This document shows positions 34,253-46,218 of a stretch of 64,000 nucleotides of DNA, piece after piece. Each line of letters opens with the position of its first letter. Position 1 is the stretch's first letter. Below the pieces are notes generated by a model. The model saw only the letters and a program-made list of their open reading frames with translations. It did not search any database and was not told where the DNA came from. The stretch spans positions 2,356,001 through 2,420,000 of the forward strand of contig CM041298.1 in the NCBI GenBank assembly GCA_023052935.1, read 5' to 3'. This stretch comes from Piezodorus guildinii (lineage: Eukaryota; Arthropoda; Insecta; Hemiptera; Pentatomidae). The translations under genes and the position numbers were made by a program.

Positions 34253-35253
34253 CTGGTGTGCACAACACACGACTTTCACTTACCTCCGTTGTTGAAATCA
34301 GTATATGAAATTTAAAATACATTTAGAGACGAAATAATTTTTTTTTATCATTTATTTTTACATCCACACCTGTCGCTCAGCCGTGACATTAAGCGGATTT
34401 GATAACAATTGATATAAAGAGGCATGAGGGAGAAATAATTTGTTAATGAATTAATTTATATTTCAATAGAAACATGTGTTGTATTAAATAATCAATTATA
34501 TTGTTATTTACGACAATCAGTTTGGTTTATAGGCTGTTCATCACTCTCCGTTAACTTTTACAATAGTATGCATAAGATAATATTTTTTCTAAAATCTTTA
34601 GCTTTCCAACGGTATATTATACATCTATGTTACTGTTCTTATATTCGAAAATAAAAAATTGCATTAAAAAAAAAAAATATTTTTTCAGTTTTATCTTTTA
34701 GTAGGATATCGATTTCGCTCAACTTACATACTTAGCTGTTTTTCATCAATGGTAACAAGATAATATAGTTATTTTTATAGAATCTACAGAATTAAATGTA
34801 CTTTAGAGAAAGAAAATTTAAAATATCGGTATTTAAGCCCTGTCAGACTATTTTAATCAGAATGAAACCTACATGATATTAAGGCCATTAAATTTTACAT
34901 CGATATAGCCAGTTTAATCAATATCGTTAGAGCCAATTTTTGAGAAAATAATAAAAAGGTGCAAAATGCAGGGTATAAAGTGGCTCTTCAGGTCAGCTGA
35001 TTTTGATGAAAAAGATTCTCTAACATCTCGGGCGTATAGTTGTCTCAAATATGAAATTTCAGTTTCATAGGACTTTTAGTTTTCGCACGGGAGTCAGACG
35101 CACACACACACAGACCTTTTTGCGGGACTTGGTTATTTGGACTCAGGAGACCCTAAAACGTGTATTTCCGTTGAAAACTGGAATTCGAAAAAATTACGAT
35201 GGCAATACTTTCCCTTATTATATATTTCATATATAGGTAAGTGAAAGTAAAAA
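34253..35253 (+). repeat. Family A repeat, complete copy
   Basis: Left end CTGGTGTGCACAACACACGA with ACTTTCACTTACCT (34272-34285), right end AGGTAAGTGAAAGT (35235-35248). The distance between the terminal motifs is 977 bp. The longest frame, at 35051-35236, is meaningless. Confidence 0.92.
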
Positions 35254-35271
35254 TAGAAAAGAGTAAATAGA

Positions 35272-35653
35272 TTTAGAATCCAAAATCCTACGAAAAATTC
35301 TCAACGCTCCTTACTTTGTAACTAATAAACTCATCCATAGAGACCTAAATATTCCACTGGTTGCAGACTTGGCCCGCGATAGATATACCTCCTTTAATTC
35401 CGAACTACCAGCCTACTCAAACCCGCTTGTCCGTAACCTCTCATCTACATCTATTCCCGATAGTCCTACGAGGTGCCTGAAAAGACGATGGTCTGGAGAC
35501 CTACTTATAAAATAAACTTTGAGGTAATACCACTGGATAGATTCTTTACATGTCTATTCATGCCTGTTATTGTAATTCAGCCATTTTACTTATTGTATTT
35601 CTATATACAGTTATAAATAACAATAAAATATATTTTAAAAAACAAACAAAAAA
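35272..35653 (+). pseudogene. J family LINE, last part of the gene and 3' UTR
   Basis: KILRKILNAPYFVTNKLIHR, NIPLVADLARDRYTSF and LKRRWSGDLL are readable, then the 3' UTR with TACAGTTATAAATAACAATA and an A-rich end. Confidence 0.82.
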
Positions 35654-36245
35654 ATTTAACTTTATTTTAAAGTTCAACTTTAACAAGCATAATTGAAGTG
35701 AAAGAGATGTGTTGGGCGCACCAGATTTTTTTTATCTTTTTTATTGAAATAATAATTCTGTTTAATTTACAAACTTAAAAATAAATCGATAGCTAAACGA
35801 TTTAAAATTTAAGATATCGATAAATTATTAGTTGACCGACCCGCTAAGAGAGGGCACATTATGCAAGTGCCTGCTATAAGATAATTATTTAATGCACTGA
35901 CATAATTAGTAGTGGAGGAGATGAATTAAAGATGTCGCTAGTTGATTCAATGTGCTGATTGCTGTAACAGGATCTCTATGACATAAATACTAAATAATTC
36001 ATTACATGTCTAAATTATTGTCATACATAATGATACAATTTGATGCTTCCAACTCGGAAACACGAGTTTAATTTAATTTATATTATTTTTTTATTTTTTG
36101 TTTTCCTTTTCCATGAATGGATGGCATTGGCATACACCATACAGCCATTTTATATATTATGTCTTATTAGTGAAAACTATTACAATTACCAAATTACAAC
36201 TACCAATTAAAATTACAATTACCAATTACCGAACTATTACAATTA
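35654..36245. other. Family A left end, then LINE 3' UTR
   Basis: GTGTTGGGCGCACCAGATTTT at about 35710-35731 is a minus-strand family A left end. The part after about 36100 is likely the 3' UTR of the minus-strand LINE next to it, with ATTACAATTACCAAT repeats. Confidence 0.4.
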
Positions 36246-37097
36246 TCATATTCTTTTGTTAATCGGTTGTAAATATTTATTTATACTGAAAACTTTCTTA
36301 TTGTTCGTAAATTTTAATAAATTTTCATAACTAATATTCTGATTATTATTTATGTCAAAAATCATCTTTTCTCTTTGAGTTTTGTATGCCGGGCAGACCA
36401 ATATGTGTTTTAGGGTCTCCCTATCACCACATTTGTCACATTGCGGAGATTCTGATACGCCTATTTTATGAAGGTAATTGTTGCAGATCCCGTGATTTGT
36501 CCTTAATCTAATATATGTTTTTACCACGTTTTTGCTAAAATTTGTTTCCGCGAACCAAGGTTTTCGAATAATTTTGGGAAATATGGTTATGTAAAATTGT
36601 CCAGTGGGGTTTTCCTGATATAACTGTTGCCAAATTTCGAATGTATTTAATTTAATGGATTTGTAAAAATCTTTGAATGGTATCCGAAAGTCAACCTGTT
36701 GCCCAGCTCTGGTGGCAGATTTAGCCAGTCCATCTACTACCTCGTTGCCTGGGATTCCCGCGTGACCCTTAATCCTCCGAGAGACTATATCTTTTTTATT
36801 TTTGACCGCTATGTAGTGGTTTTTCATGATCTCCATTTGTAAGCTACTGATGTTTTTGTTAATAATATTAGTCAGTGACAATAATGCACTCTTACAATCC
36901 GTCAAAATAACAAAATTACGATCCGCGGATTTATTAATGTATCTGACGGCTTCCAATACGGCATACATTTCAGCAGTATGAGAAGAACAACCAGTAGGTA
37001 ATTTATACTGTGCATTATGGTTGTATTTAGGAATATGAATCGCACTACCTGAATTAATATTAATATAATTTATATTAAAATTCAATTTAAACTCCAT
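36246..37097 (-). CDS. LINE RNase H domain and C-terminus, 283-residue open frame
   Basis: An uninterrupted frame with AEMYAVLEAVRYI (Glu), VILTDCKSALLSL (Asp) and RIKGHAGIPGNEVVDGLAKS (His and Asp) shows RNase H. The usual TDGS strand is replaced by NINSGSAIHIPKY, so the first catalytic Asp is absent. The C-terminal third has CDKCGDRETLKHILVCPAY, a zinc-knuckle-like motif. The start Met at 37097 is only the first Met in the frame; the reverse transcriptase upstream is lost. The frame is the longest intact one in the window, which suggests this insertion is younger than the other two RNase H ends. Confidence 0.85.
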   Translation of the reverse strand: MEFKLNFNINYININSGSAIHIPKYNHNAQYKLPTGCSSHTAEMYAVLEAVRYINKSADRNFVILTDCKSALLSLTNIINKNISSLQMEIMKNHYIAVKNKKDIVSRRIKGHAGIPGNEVVDGLAKSATRAGQQVDFRIPFKDFYKSIKLNTFEIWQQLYQENPTGQFYITIFPKIIRKPWFAETNFSKNVVKTYIRLRTNHGICNNYLHKIGVSESPQCDKCGDRETLKHILVCPAYKTQREKMIFDINNNQNISYENLLKFTNNKKVFSINKYLQPINKRI

Positions 37098-37304
37098 GGG
37101 AATATATGTTTTATTAAATAATAAAGCAAATGTAATTTATCACCTACATCAGTCAGATAAGTTTGTACGTGTTTTCGTCATGCTTAATGTTAATTAGAAT
37201 TTACAGGTTTCTGAGTTTATTTACTAATGGCAATTTTTTTATATGTAGAAATTATAAACATATATTTGTGTGTTATCGAATCTATCAGTCAGTTTACGTT
37301 TAAA

Positions 37305-37440
37305 AAATCTGGTGCAAGCAACACATGACTTTCACTTACCTCGGTTGTTAAAGTCGAATGAAGGACTATAAAATAAAGTTAAAATTGGTAAAAAATCAAA
37401 CAATTATATTTATTTTCGTTAGAAATATATGCTTTAGGTT
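37305..37440 (+). repeat. Family A variant, left end
   Basis: ATCTGGTGCAAGCAACACAT with ACTTTCACTTACCTCGG, then broken off by the next copy. Confidence 0.75.
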
Positions 37441-37445
37441 AAATA

Positions 37446-38340
37446 ATCTGGTGCGCGTAACACACGACTTTCACTTACCTCCGATGTTATAATAAATTTA
37501 AGGATTTTTAAAAACATTTAGAATTGAAATCGTAAAAATAAATTGTAAAGGAATTATTTTAGTTAAATTTTAATAGAAACATGTGTTTTATTATATAATT
37601 ATCTAGGACAATCAGTTAGTTTTATCGGCTTTACATTTTTCTTCGTTAACATTTACAATTATGTGTACACGATGATCTTTTTTCTAAAATCTTTAGCTTT
37701 CCAACGGTATGTTATACATCTATATTACTGTTCTTATATTCAAAAACAAAAAAATGCATTAAAAAATATTATTCAGTTTTTTCCTTTCATTGGATATTGA
37801 ATTCGTCCAACTTATATATTTAACTGTTTTTCATCAGTGGTAACAAGATAATATAGTTATTTTTATATAATCAACAAAATTAAAGGTAGTTTAGAAGAAG
37901 AAAATTTAAAATATCGGCATTCAAACCTCGTCAGACTATTTTAATCAAAATGAAACCTACATGGTATTAAAGCCTATTAAATATTACATCGATATAGCGA
38001 GTTTAATCAAAATCGTCAGAACCGTTTTTGAGATAATCATATAAAGGTGCAAAATGCATGGTATAAAGTGGCTTTTCTGGTTAGCTGATTTTAATGGAAA
38101 TGTTTTTGTAACGTCTCGGGCGTATATTTGTCTTAAATATGAAATTTTCTGTTTCATAGGACATACCGTTTCCGCCCGGGAGTTATCACACACACACACA
38201 CACACAAAGACCTTTTTTCTAGACTCGGTCATTTGGACTCAGGGAACCCTAACACGTGTATTTCCGTTGTAAACTGGATTTTCGAAAATTTTCACGATCG
38301 CAATACTTTCCCTTACTATATATAGTAAGTGCAAATAAAA
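37446..38340 (+). repeat. Family A repeat, complete copy
   Basis: Left motif ACTTTCACTTACCT at 37467; right end TATAGTAAGTGCAAAT at 38322-38336. A (CA)n tract at about 38188-38205. Confidence 0.9.
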
Positions 38341-38479
38341 ATGCTTAAAGTCAAGTAAACATAAAAAATAAATAAAAATTATTAATCAATTAAAAAATTT
38401 CCAGGAATACTTGAGTATACATAGAGATTAGTACTGTTTATAGGATTAATAGTGCTCTGCAAGGAGGAGATTAGGCCGA

Positions 38480-38690
38480 GATAATGCTCAGTCGCCAGGT
38501 TTTTTCCCCGATTCGGGTACCCACTTAAAAGAGGCGGGGTCTGCCATAGGAGGGTCTCCATACCCTAGGGTCGCCCCCTGCCTGAATCAACAGAATAAAA
38601 AAATATTCTGGCACAGCTGGGATTCGAACCCAGGACCCGAAGAGCAGTAGACTAGTGCTCTATTCACTAGACCACGCCACCCCCATTCAG
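38480..38690 (-). mobile_element. tRNA-derived SINE, third family
   Basis: On the minus strand the head reads GTGGCGTGGTCTAGTGAATA (A box) and GGGTTCGAATCCC (B box). It resembles a real tRNA, but the stem ends do not pair and a SINE body follows (GCAGGGGGCGACCCTAGGGT, GTGGGTACCCGAATCGGGG). Confidence 0.75.
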
Positions 38691-38699
38691 ATTATAGTC

Positions 38700-39485
38700 A
38701 TCATAATTTTGATAAAATAATTGCCCCCTGAGAAAATCAAAAACTAATTTAAAGGTTTCTTCTCTATTACCCAGTACTGTTGATATATTTGGGTTTAGTC
38801 CACTTTTATTCAGGTTTATTGAATATTATGGGCATTTTTGAAAAATATACCGAATAGTATGGATTCTATTCGATCTTACCAGGGCACGGGCTGCATAGTA
38901 AAAAGGCACGAGTAGAATTTGTAGTTAATATCGTCCTTTATAAAATAATTATTCTGACTTGCTAATTTTAAATAAATCTTGTCCCTCCATTGTTACAGGG
39001 CCGAAAGAACCCTTGACATGAATCAAATAATTTCCTACTTCTTACACCCTAAAGGATTTCCTAAAGACATAACGCATTGCATCTAGGCCAAGATATCTTG
39101 CTCCATAAAAAGAAGAGTCGTGGACCCTCGTTTGACGAAACCAACGGAGCAAGAACGTTCCATCTGGTTCCGAAGGGACGATAACAAACCCTCGAAAGCC
39201 CTAACTAACCTCTTCATGTCCCGGGAGAGTTCTCAAGGCTCTCGCATCGTAAACAGCATTTACAACCCTCCAAGAAATAACAATTCGTGCTAATATCGTC
39301 AATAAAGCCAAGCCCCATGTCTTATTATGTCTTTTCTTTGCCTACTTTCGTTAACGAAGAGTTCGTATTCAGTCGTAGTAGACTTTCAGATCAAAACATC
39401 GTAAAACTAGGATTGGTTAATTTTTCGGTATCAACTTTGGCCGAAGTAGTAGGGGGATAGCGGCCTCCTCTTACATTTATTTGGA
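38700..39485. other. Possible decayed LINE C-terminus and unassigned sequence
   Basis: Minus-strand fragments at 38700-38800 (NISTVLGNREETFKLVFDFL) look like the last residues of an RNase H-type LINE protein. The GC-richer stretch 39060-39290 contains no frame or motif that I recognise. Confidence 0.3.
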
Positions 39486-41290
39486 CAAATAATAATAATA
39501 ATAATAAATTCTTTATTTATTCTGGGACTAATCCCTTAAGAATAATATTACAAGAAAATTAAAATAAACACATTAGAGTCTTAGAGTATAAAAACAAACA
39601 GAAAAAAAAATACAAATTACAAAAAAATATAATAATAATAATTTAAAAAAACAACTTCAAATAAAAATATTGAAAATTAAACTATATAATAAACAAAATA
39701 AGAGATATATACAATTTTGATTACAATAATACAAATTTATTTTTGGGGTTAAATAATATACTAATAATATAACAAATGCAAAATACAACATAACATAAAG
39801 TAGAATAAAAGTAAGTAAGGAAATTAGTGATGATGATGAGGGAATTGGGATAATTGTAAAAGGGTCGGGGATTAAGGAGTAGAATAGAGCTAATCCTAAA
39901 AATGTTAATAATTTATAAGTCGTTGTTATCTGTCAAAAAATTAAGCAATGGATATTCAAATTGATAACGTAAATTTAGACTGAGGTTTTCAAAAAAATAA
40001 AATAAAATGTAAGGAGCTAAAACATATAGGAAACAATTATTAAAATACTTAAAAAAATTATTAAAGTAAATAGAAAAGTATAACAACAAAATTAAAAAGT
40101 TCTAAATAACAAAATATCGTTAATACCTTTTAAGAAACTAAAAAATAATGTCTTATTTAAGGAAATAAAATAAATGTTTAACAATAAGTCTGTAACTTGA
40201 AAACAAACCTCAGGCAAATATATCTAAATCGGCCTGCTTATTAATAATCACCGCTGGACACCCATCGGCCTTCCGGCACCTCACCCGACCACCACTGAAC
40301 CATACATATTTTATCTTAGCAGACACCTTTTTCTGCCTAGCGAGCCAGTATAGGTGCCTGTTGGCCGGCGCCATCGCCTCGCTAACGTAAATAGGGTGCG
40401 CGTTGTTCTCCTCCCAGCCTAGGTGGCGCGTAGAAAGGCTCTCTTTAATCCTCTTTGTCGCACCAGGTCTTCCTTCACTGGTTGGTGAACGAAGCGAGCG
40501 ATGATGGTCCCCAGGGTCCCGGCTTCTCTAGGCCTGAGGCGGACGGCGTGGTCCAGGTCTTCCGGGCCCAGCTTTACACCCAGGGCTGCCCCGACGCTTA
40601 CAATGGTCTCAGTTACCTTTTCATCTGGTCTCTCCGGTATACCTCTAATTTCGAGACTATTTTTTAGTTGGTTCTGTTCGGCATTATTTAACCGATCTTC
40701 TAAGCTAGTAATTTTTTCTTTTAAAAAATTGTTTTCCAAAGTTAATTTTTCCATCTGATTTTTTTTATGTTCGAGGAGATTCTCAATTTTTTGCAACCTC
40801 TCCATATTTTCGAACGAGAGTTCGGATTGCTTTTTGAGAGTTTGTTTTATTTCTTTTAGCTCGTCGATCCCTCGAAGCGTAGTCTTCATCTCCTTAACTT
40901 CTTCGGCGAGCGCCATCAGCAAATTAATCGTAGTACCAGGCTCGTGGTATCGATAATCGTTGGGTGGCGATTTCCGCGAAGACGAGTCACAGTCATTGCA
41001 ATGCCAATTTTTGTGAATGTCTGGATCCGTTGATTCTATTTTTGTGCATTTTATATGGAAAATATTTAGACATGTGGTGCAGGACAATTTCATTTTTTCA
41101 TTTCTTCCTACTGTTTTGCCACATACTTTGCAATTCACCATTTTTCAATTTTTTTTTAAAAGTTATATCAAAAAGAAATCAAAATAATAATCCTATAATG
41201 TAAGAATAACACTGCGTGTTTATTTGCGGCTAGTAGGATTAGGCTCGTTAAGCAGACTATCCCCACCACTACTATCGCGCGGCACTGACT
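39486..41290 (-). mobile_element. LINE-derived element with ORF1 only
   Basis: Read on the minus strand: GC-rich start (GTGCCGCGCGATAGTAGTGG near 41290), 5' UTR, ORF1, 0.7 kb of 3' UTR and a (TTA)n tail at 39486-39506. The 3' end GGGATTAGTCCCAGAATAAA is a short hairpin. There is no ORF2 between ORF1 and the tail. Confidence 0.7.
40210..41141 (-). pseudogene. LINE ORF1 protein: PHD-like finger, coiled coil and RRM-type domain
   Basis: ORF1 proteins bind the element's RNA in an RNP. Start Met at 41139-41141. Residues 3-52 have the PHD-like series CKVCG, CTTCLNIFHIKC, WHCNDC. Residues 70-165 form a long charged heptad region (coiled coil, probably for trimer formation). From SLEIRGIPERPDEKVTETIV an RRM-like domain follows, as in L1/CR1-type ORF1. 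A stop at about 40419, after FLRAT, comes from a single-base frameshift; the other frame continues (LGWEENNAHPIYVSEAMAPA) to a stop at 40210-40212. Apart from that shift the protein looks complete at about 310 residues. Confidence 0.8.
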
Positions 41291-41576
41291 ATATATAGTT
41301 TTAATTTTCGTAAATTATTTTATTACACTGCTTCTGTTTATAATAGTAACTATAATACACTATATAGTTACCTGTCTATATATATAGTAGATATGAAAAA
41401 AAAATTCAGTAAAAAGGCTGAAGATGTTCTATTGTAATTCAACTCACAACACAAATAAACGATTAAGCTCCTTACTGCACAAGAGATACTCTTGTTTAAA
41501 ATAAAATAAAGTATTATGCGGGAAAAATGGTTGGGTGTTATTTTTAGAATAGAATAAAAACACAATAAAAAATATC

Positions 41577-42795
41577 TGGTGCGCGCAACACACCATTTTC
41601 ACTTACCTCCATTATGTACTTATATCAATTCAAGAATTTTTAAGAACAAATTAATAAACGAAAATAAATAATTGTTAAGGAATTATTTTTTTTCTCTTTA
41701 TATCTTTATTTAAACCTGTCAAAAGATGCCTGACAATCAGCAAATGTGCTGGACAAAAGAAAGATGAGACATGATAGGCATGGGGAAGTAAAGTGCCCAG
41801 CAGCACCCCTTCCAAGGAGGTCCCTCATCCAGCTTCGTTTTAGCCTTCTTCTGACCCGCATTTCAGCTATTGACATGTCGTTAATCAGTCTATTGTCGTG
41901 TCCGTTAAGTGTGAAAACGAGAATAGAATATTCGTATATGTTGGTCAACTGTTGGTTGTTGGAAGTCCGTATGTAGGGTTCTGTTGTTTACGTACCAAGA
42001 AGCTGTCGTTATGAGTCTTTAAATTTTGGATTGAAATGATTGCAGTTTTTGTATGTGAGTCTTTTTTGCTGAACCAAAAATCTGTGAAGCGTAAGTCTGT
42101 CTAATTTTTAATTTTGATGATTTTGAAAAAAGACTAAAGTACTTTCAGTCGGTGGTTGAGAGACTGTCTTTTCATCTTATTTCAAAGAATCATTTAAATA
42201 GGATGTAAATAGAAACATGTGTTTTATTAAATAATTTATTATATTGTTATCTATGACGATCAGTTTGTTTTATCGGCTTTTCGTCACCTTCCGTTAATTT
42301 TTACAATAGTATGTATAAGATAATATTTTTTATAAAATCTTTGGCTTTCCAACGGTATATTATACAAGTATATATGTATATTACTGAAAAAAATATTTTT
42401 TCAGTTGTCTCCTTTAGTTATTTATCAAATTCGTTCAAGTCGTTACTTATCAATACTAATAAGATAATCTAGTAATTTTTATAGAATCTACAGAATTAAC
42501 GATACTTTAGAAGAAGAAAATTTAAAATATCGGCATCTAAGCCCTCTCACACTATTTCAATCAGAATGAAACCTACATGATTTAAAGTCCATCAAATATT
42601 ACATCGATATATAGAGTTTAATCAAAATCGTTGGAGCTGTTTTTAAGATCGTAAAAGGTGCTAAATGCTTGGTATAAAGTAGATCTTCTGGTAAGCTCAT
42701 TTTGATGAAAAAGTTTTTGTATAGTTGTCTTAAATACACAATTTCAGTTTCATAGGACTTTTGGTTTACGCGCGAGAGTCACCACACAGACATGT
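41577..42795 (+). repeat. Family A repeat interrupted by a LINE
   Basis: Left end ATCTGGTGCGCGCAACACAC; the element continues after 42180 with AACATGTGTTTTATTAAATA, has the core at about 42525 and stops at GAGAGTCACCACACAGAC. Confidence 0.85.
41692..42160 (-). pseudogene. Second Jockey-like family, C-terminal fragment
   Basis: Minus frame 41706-41948: NGHDNRLINDMSIAEMRVRR and RLKRSWMRDLLGRG, matching the copy at 15560-15960. Further upstream the SSWYVNNRTLHT-like block can be read with frameshifts. Inserted in family A. Confidence 0.75.
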
Positions 42796-42903
42796 TGCTA
42801 AATATGAGAGAAAAAACCGTGCCTGATCTAACTTAACAGTAGATTTATTTAATTTTTTATGTAAAATGAAAGCTTAAAAGTTATTTATTTATCAGATTCT
42901 ATA

Positions 42904-44337
42904 GTTAAATATTGTTTACTCGTAGTTAATAATAATAGATATATTTGCTAAATTCACACAAATACAAGTTCAAAAGAAACGTCATAATTACGTACTTTCT
43001 TATTATAGTGCCATAAATAGATATATTGTCCTTTGAATATTCACTTTCTTTATGAAGAATAGATAATCAACATAATTAACCAACAAAGAAAGATATTTCT
43101 CAGAGGAAGAATAAGGAAATATACATAACTTAGTAATTAACGATATAAAGACGTTAGTTATCAGTAATGTTGTATCAGGAAGGTTATAGTGACTGTTACC
43201 AACTTATCTCGCGTTATATTCTTCCAAAAAGTACTATATCTATATTATATTGTTTAAAAGTCATCGGAAAAGTACAAAATTTAGAAAAATAAGTTGGCAA
43301 CAAGCTTTAAAATCAACTGTAGATTTTAATAAAAAAGGAATCAGATAAATTGGTCCAATAATAAATAAATGACATATTTTTTGGTTTCCTGTAAAATTGC
43401 CTAAAGTGGATATTGTACCTTTTGGAAATCAACGTTTGAATTGAGACATTGAGTTCCAAAAGGTACTATATCTACTTTAGACAATTTTTTAGGACACGCA
43501 AAAATCTGTCATTTATTTATTATCAGGCCAATTTACCTGATTCTTTTTTTATTAAAATATAAACTTAATTTGTTTATTTATTGAACAACTTATTTTTCCA
43601 AATTATTGCACTTTTCCCATGACTTTTTAACGATATAATAAGGATATAGTACTTTTTGGAATGAAGCGTGGATGTAGTACTTTTTGGAAAGAATTAAAAG
43701 GGATTTAGTACTTTTTGGAAGAATATAACGCGAGATAACAGTCATTATAACCTTCCTCATACACTACTCATAACTAACGTCTTTATAAAGTTAGTTTGTT
43801 TATTCGTTTAAAGTCACTTTCTGCTACTATGGCTAATCGGACGATGCTACAGTGACAGTCCTAAATTTTGCCTATCCAGGTTTTATTAGGATAGGGATCT
43901 TTAACAAGTACCTGACATCGCACAGGCTCGGGACCACCTTTTAACGTCCCCTCCGAAGGACGGCATAACTAAGGATTTTTTTCTCCCATTAAAAAACCCT
44001 AGGGCCACCCGCAGGTTTGAACCCACGACCTTTGGCATAGAAAGCTGTTATGCTAGCAACTACGCTATGGGTGACCCTGTCTTCATAATGTTAATTACTA
44101 AGTTATGTATATTTCTCTATTCTCACTCATCTTTCCTTGTTGGTTAACTAGATTTTATAGTCTATTCTTCATAAATAAATTGAATATTCAAAGGATCTTT
44201 TATTTATTTTTGGCACTATAATAAGAAAGTATGTAATTATGATATTGGTTTTGAATTTTTTTATTATTCTTACTGTGAATTTAACAAATGTATTTATATT
44301 ATTAAATAAGAGTAAACAATATTTAACTCATCAGTTC
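42904..44337. mobile_element. Long-armed foldback element
   Basis: GTTAAATATTGTTTACTC at 42904 is mirrored at 44337. The arms are more than 500 bp once the SINE in the right arm is removed, and meet near 43440. GTACTTTTTGGAA or its complement occurs repeatedly (about 43227, 43670, 43693, 43710), as if it were a protein binding site. No coding frame. No target duplication could be fixed. Confidence 0.75.
43794..44078 (-). mobile_element. SINE-T, full length
   Basis: The minus-strand head has TAGCGTAGTTG (A box) and GGTTCAAACCT (B box). GTCTTTATAAAGTTA (43779-43793) and GTCTTCATAATGTTA (44079-44093) form a 15-bp duplication with two differences. It is inserted in one arm of the foldback. Confidence 0.92.
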
Positions 44338-44404
44338 CTCGTATACCTCTGTTGCCCTAGAAACGTTTCAAATCTCTTTATATGTACTAAACTCAAGAAC
44401 TTTT

Positions 44405-44500
44405 GAATGAATAAATGAATGAAAATAATTTTTATTTTGACACAGCTAGTCCCCTAAGAATAATATAAATGTACATTAAAGTATTAATCTTCTGGCTATC
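44405..44500 (-). mobile_element. LINE 3' end remnant
   Basis: GAATGAATAAATGAATGAAA then CACAGCTAGTCCCCTAAGAA: the same kind of 3' end as the ORF1 element at 39486, much shortened. Confidence 0.45.
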
Positions 44501-44554
44501 ACTTCAACAAAATATACATCATATAACAAATTATACTGCATATTATTAATAAAA

Positions 44555-45291
44555 AAATCTGGTGCGGGCAACACACGACTTACCTCCATTTTTAAAATCA
44601 ATAAAAGAATTTTCAAATACAGTTAGAGATAAAAATATGTGAAACTATTAAAGAATTTATTAAATTGAATTTATATAGAAACGTGTTTTATTAAAAAATC
44701 TATTATATTATTATCTAAAATAATCAGTTAGTTTTATCTTCTTTTCATCGCTCTCTATCAACTTTTAAAAGTTTGAGTATTAGATAATATTTTTTCTAAA
44801 ATCTTTAGCTTTCCAACGGTATATCATACATGTATATTACTGCTCTTATGTTCAAAAACAAAAAATTGCATTAAAAAAATATGTTTTCAGTTTTCTCCTT
44901 TAGTTTGGTATCGAATTCATTCAATTTATATACTTACCTGTTTTTAATAAATGTTAATAAGATAATATAGTTATTTTTATAGAATCAACAAAATTAAAGG
45001 TACTTTAAATGAAGAAAAATATCGGCATTTAAGCCCTGTCAGTCCATTTTAATCCGAATGAAACCTACATGATATTAAACCCCATTAAATTTTACATCGA
45101 TATAGCTAGTTTAATAAAAATAGTCGGAACCGTTTTCACGAAAATCGAAAAAAGGTGAAAAATGCATGTTATAAAGTGCCTCTTCTGAGAAGCTCATTTT
45201 GATGAAAAAGGTTTTGTAATGTCTCAGGCGTATATTTGTCTTAAATATGAAATTTCAGTTTCATTGGGCTTTTCGTTTCCGCCCGGGAGAG

Positions 45292-45322
<31 letters not shown>

Positions 45323-45335
45323 CGTTTTGTGGGAC
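44555..45335 (+). repeat. Family A repeat, cut at the (CA)n tract
   Basis: Left end ATCTGGTGCGGGCAACACAC (the terminal motif is shortened to ACGACTTACCT); core at about 45020; (CA)n at about 45293-45321, then CGTTTTGTGGGACT and LINE sequence. Confidence 0.85.
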
Positions 45336-45344
45336 TAAAATAAA

Positions 45345-45700
45345 TAAAGAGTGTAAATAGTCAAAACTTATAAAGGCTTGGCAGACTGATATTCAAGGAG
45401 ATGGATAAATAGTTTATGCTTGAAGGTAGTTAAGGATTTGAAGGATCTACGAATGGGCATGGGTAAGGAATTCCAAAATGAAGTAGCGCGAATATCGAAA
45501 GATCTCTTGAAGGGAGCAGTTCTGTAGGAGGGAATGAACAGGTTCAGGGGCTGGGATCTTGTGTTGATAGAGTGGACAGAGGAGAGTGGAGTGAACATGT
45601 TATAGATATAGAAAGGTTTTTTGGTTCTGGAGGGTTGGTAAGATGGGTTCCTAGGAAGTATTGCCGCCGGAATTTTAGATAAATCCACTTTTAAGTTCTG
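45345..45700 (-). pseudogene. CR1-like LINE, last 100 residues
   Basis: The minus frame 45368-45688 ends in PFKRSFDIRATSFWNSLPMP and SFKSLTTFKHKLFIHLL, the typical C-terminus of CR1/Jockey-type enzymes after the reverse transcriptase thumb. The 5' part is absent. A short 3' UTR with AATAAATAAAG lies at the junction with family A. Confidence 0.78.
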
Positions 45701-46021
45701 TAATGGGTACAGGTCTCTTTTTCTTGTTTATTTGAGAGTGACCCACTTATGGTATTCACCACCTCTCCATCCTCCCCCCCTCATGCTAAGCTCCTGACCG
45801 TATATCAAAGGGACTTGATGCAGGGAACTTAGCGATGACAGCGCTGCCTAGGGGAGGACTTTGAAAGGGTCTCATTAATCAAAATTCCGCTTTAGCCCTT
45901 CAAGCCTAACCCTATACATGATTCAGTGTGTATCCTTCGACATGCTGTGTGAATTCTCGAGCGGGTCCTTTTATATTCATCCCTCTATTCATATAATACA
46001 GCCATAACCTGAAAGTATTAA
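45701..46021. other. Unassigned, GC-richer
   Basis: No feature recognised. It may be the upstream part of the CR1-like fragment, but the frames are closed. Confidence 0.3.
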
Positions 46022-46128
46022 TATTATAAATATTAATATTGAGGGTGTATAGTTGACTGTAGAAACTATTATAGGTGGAATAGTCAGGAATCAGTCATTT
46101 TTGAAAAGTTTTTAATTTTGCCAACGTT

Positions 46129-46161
46129 TCGGCTCAAGCTTGTGAGCCATCATCAGGGCAT
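46129..46161 (-). ncRNA. Hammerhead-like motif, left arm
   Basis: Mirror copy of the motif at 46219-46260, same bases on the other strand. Confidence 0.4.
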
Positions 46162-46218
46162 TACTGAGCCATGTCCAAGCATAAACCCTTGAGTTTATGC
46201 TTGGACATGGCTCAGTAA

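Noticed and set aside
38612..38690. Minus-strand tRNA gene
   Set aside because: A and B boxes are good, but the acceptor stem ends do not pair and a SINE body follows.
43100..43800. Inverted arms as an assembly duplication
   Set aside because: The arms differ in sequence and one holds a SINE with its own target duplication, so they are real and old.
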